Shown here piece by piece: positions 63,691 through 64,000 of a stretch of DNA of 64,000 bases. A program made the position numbers and the translations under genes. The notes below the pieces were generated by a model. It was not told the DNA's origin. It ran no database searches and worked only from the letters and a program-made list of their open reading frames with translations. Position 1 is the stretch's first letter. Each line of letters starts with the position of its first letter. Where the stretch lies: assembly GCA_964036045.1 (NCBI GenBank), contig OZ038381.1, forward strand, positions 146,329,596 to 146,393,595, in the 5' to 3' direction. The stretch is from Eutreptiella sp. 'Long Island Sound 2002' (Eukaryota; Euglenozoa; Euglenophyceae; Eutreptiales; Eutreptiaceae).

Positions 63691-64000
63691 AAACTGCACC
63701 CCCTTTTGGAAGAGAAGGACCCAAAAAATGACAGCCCGAAAAACTATTCTTTTTGGACATTTGCAGCACACATGACCCAGATATCACAGAAAGAATACAA
63801 TTTTACCCAATTTGCTGCTTTTTTCCACTTTTTGTTTATTAAAAAAAACTATTAATTTGTCTGATTTGAAGGATGTGGTTTACCAATCCTGTCGTTTTTG
63901 TATTTCGCCAGCCAACTAGTGCGTGCCGTTTCATGAGTACATTTTCAAAAATGACATTCAGCGGGTCTCCAATTGCACCTATGTTTGTCCTGCGAAAAGA
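63691..64000. other. no gene recognised
   Basis: AT-rich sequence past the point where similarity to retrotransposon 1 fades. Confidence 0.5.

Noticed and set aside
1-64000. dinoflagellate spliced-leader relics as proof of lineage
   Set aside because: I looked for the conserved leader end (TTTTGGCTCAAG) and saw no clear copy, so the lineage rests only on resemblance of retroelement proteins.

Overview
The window looks like repeat-dominated nuclear DNA from a eukaryotic microalga or protist. Reasons: two Ty3/gypsy LTR retrotransposons with C-terminal chromodomains, a non-LTR reverse transcriptase remnant, PIF/Harbinger-like fragments, several GC-rich minisatellites, and no bacterial-style operons. 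My best guess is a dinoflagellate, because the Gag and Pol proteins of both LTR elements resemble, from memory, families abundant in Symbiodinium- and Polarella-type genomes. No search was possible, so the lineage is inference. I see no clearly intact single-copy host gene. The nearest is a broken nucleosome-assembly-protein (NAP1/SET) fragment at 56.9-57.3 kb.

Layout. 0-5.5 kb: a possible gene 3' end, palindromes centred on AGGCCT, a 38-bp minisatellite and a decayed transposase-like gene. 7.7-8.7 kb: a decayed minus-strand gene. 9-10.5 kb: two adjacent minisatellites. 11.9-15.9 kb: two arrays of an 11-bp CCTGTCGCCTC repeat around Harbinger-type remnants (a Myb/SANT-like frame and the end of a DDE transposase). 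18.84-21.94 kb: a 3.07-kb insertion with 16-bp direct flanking repeats, mostly about ten 210-bp monomers. 26.08-37.19 kb: retrotransposon 1 (plus strand, 725-bp LTRs differing at three positions by eye, intact 1592-codon pol), inserted in a 697-bp tandem repeat. 39.73-52.89 kb: retrotransposon 2 (minus strand, LTRs of about 2.36 kb, coding region broken), inserted in a repeat whose uninterrupted copy lies at 17.1-17.8 kb. 56.9-58.4 kb: NAP1-like and LINE-like remnants. 58.4-63.7 kb: an inverted, pol-less 3' part of a relative of retrotransposon 1, itself hit by a 1.57-kb insertion and by a 593-bp TIR element that carries the 11-bp minisatellite.

How the parts work together. Both retrotransposons have the same plan: a primer binding site matching the 3' end of initiator tRNA-Met, Gag, a single in-frame UAG, then protease, a DIRS-like module, RT, RNase H, integrase and chromodomain. 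Retrotransposon 1 also has a 2.6-kb noncoding 3' region. Comparison with the inverted relative shows a tRNA-like segment there and a 34-nt hairpin in which three base pairs have changed on both sides. The most interesting items are that covarying hairpin, the minisatellite-bearing TIR element with its empty site in the same window, the 210-bp-monomer insertion, and the shared Gag-UAG-Pol arrangement.
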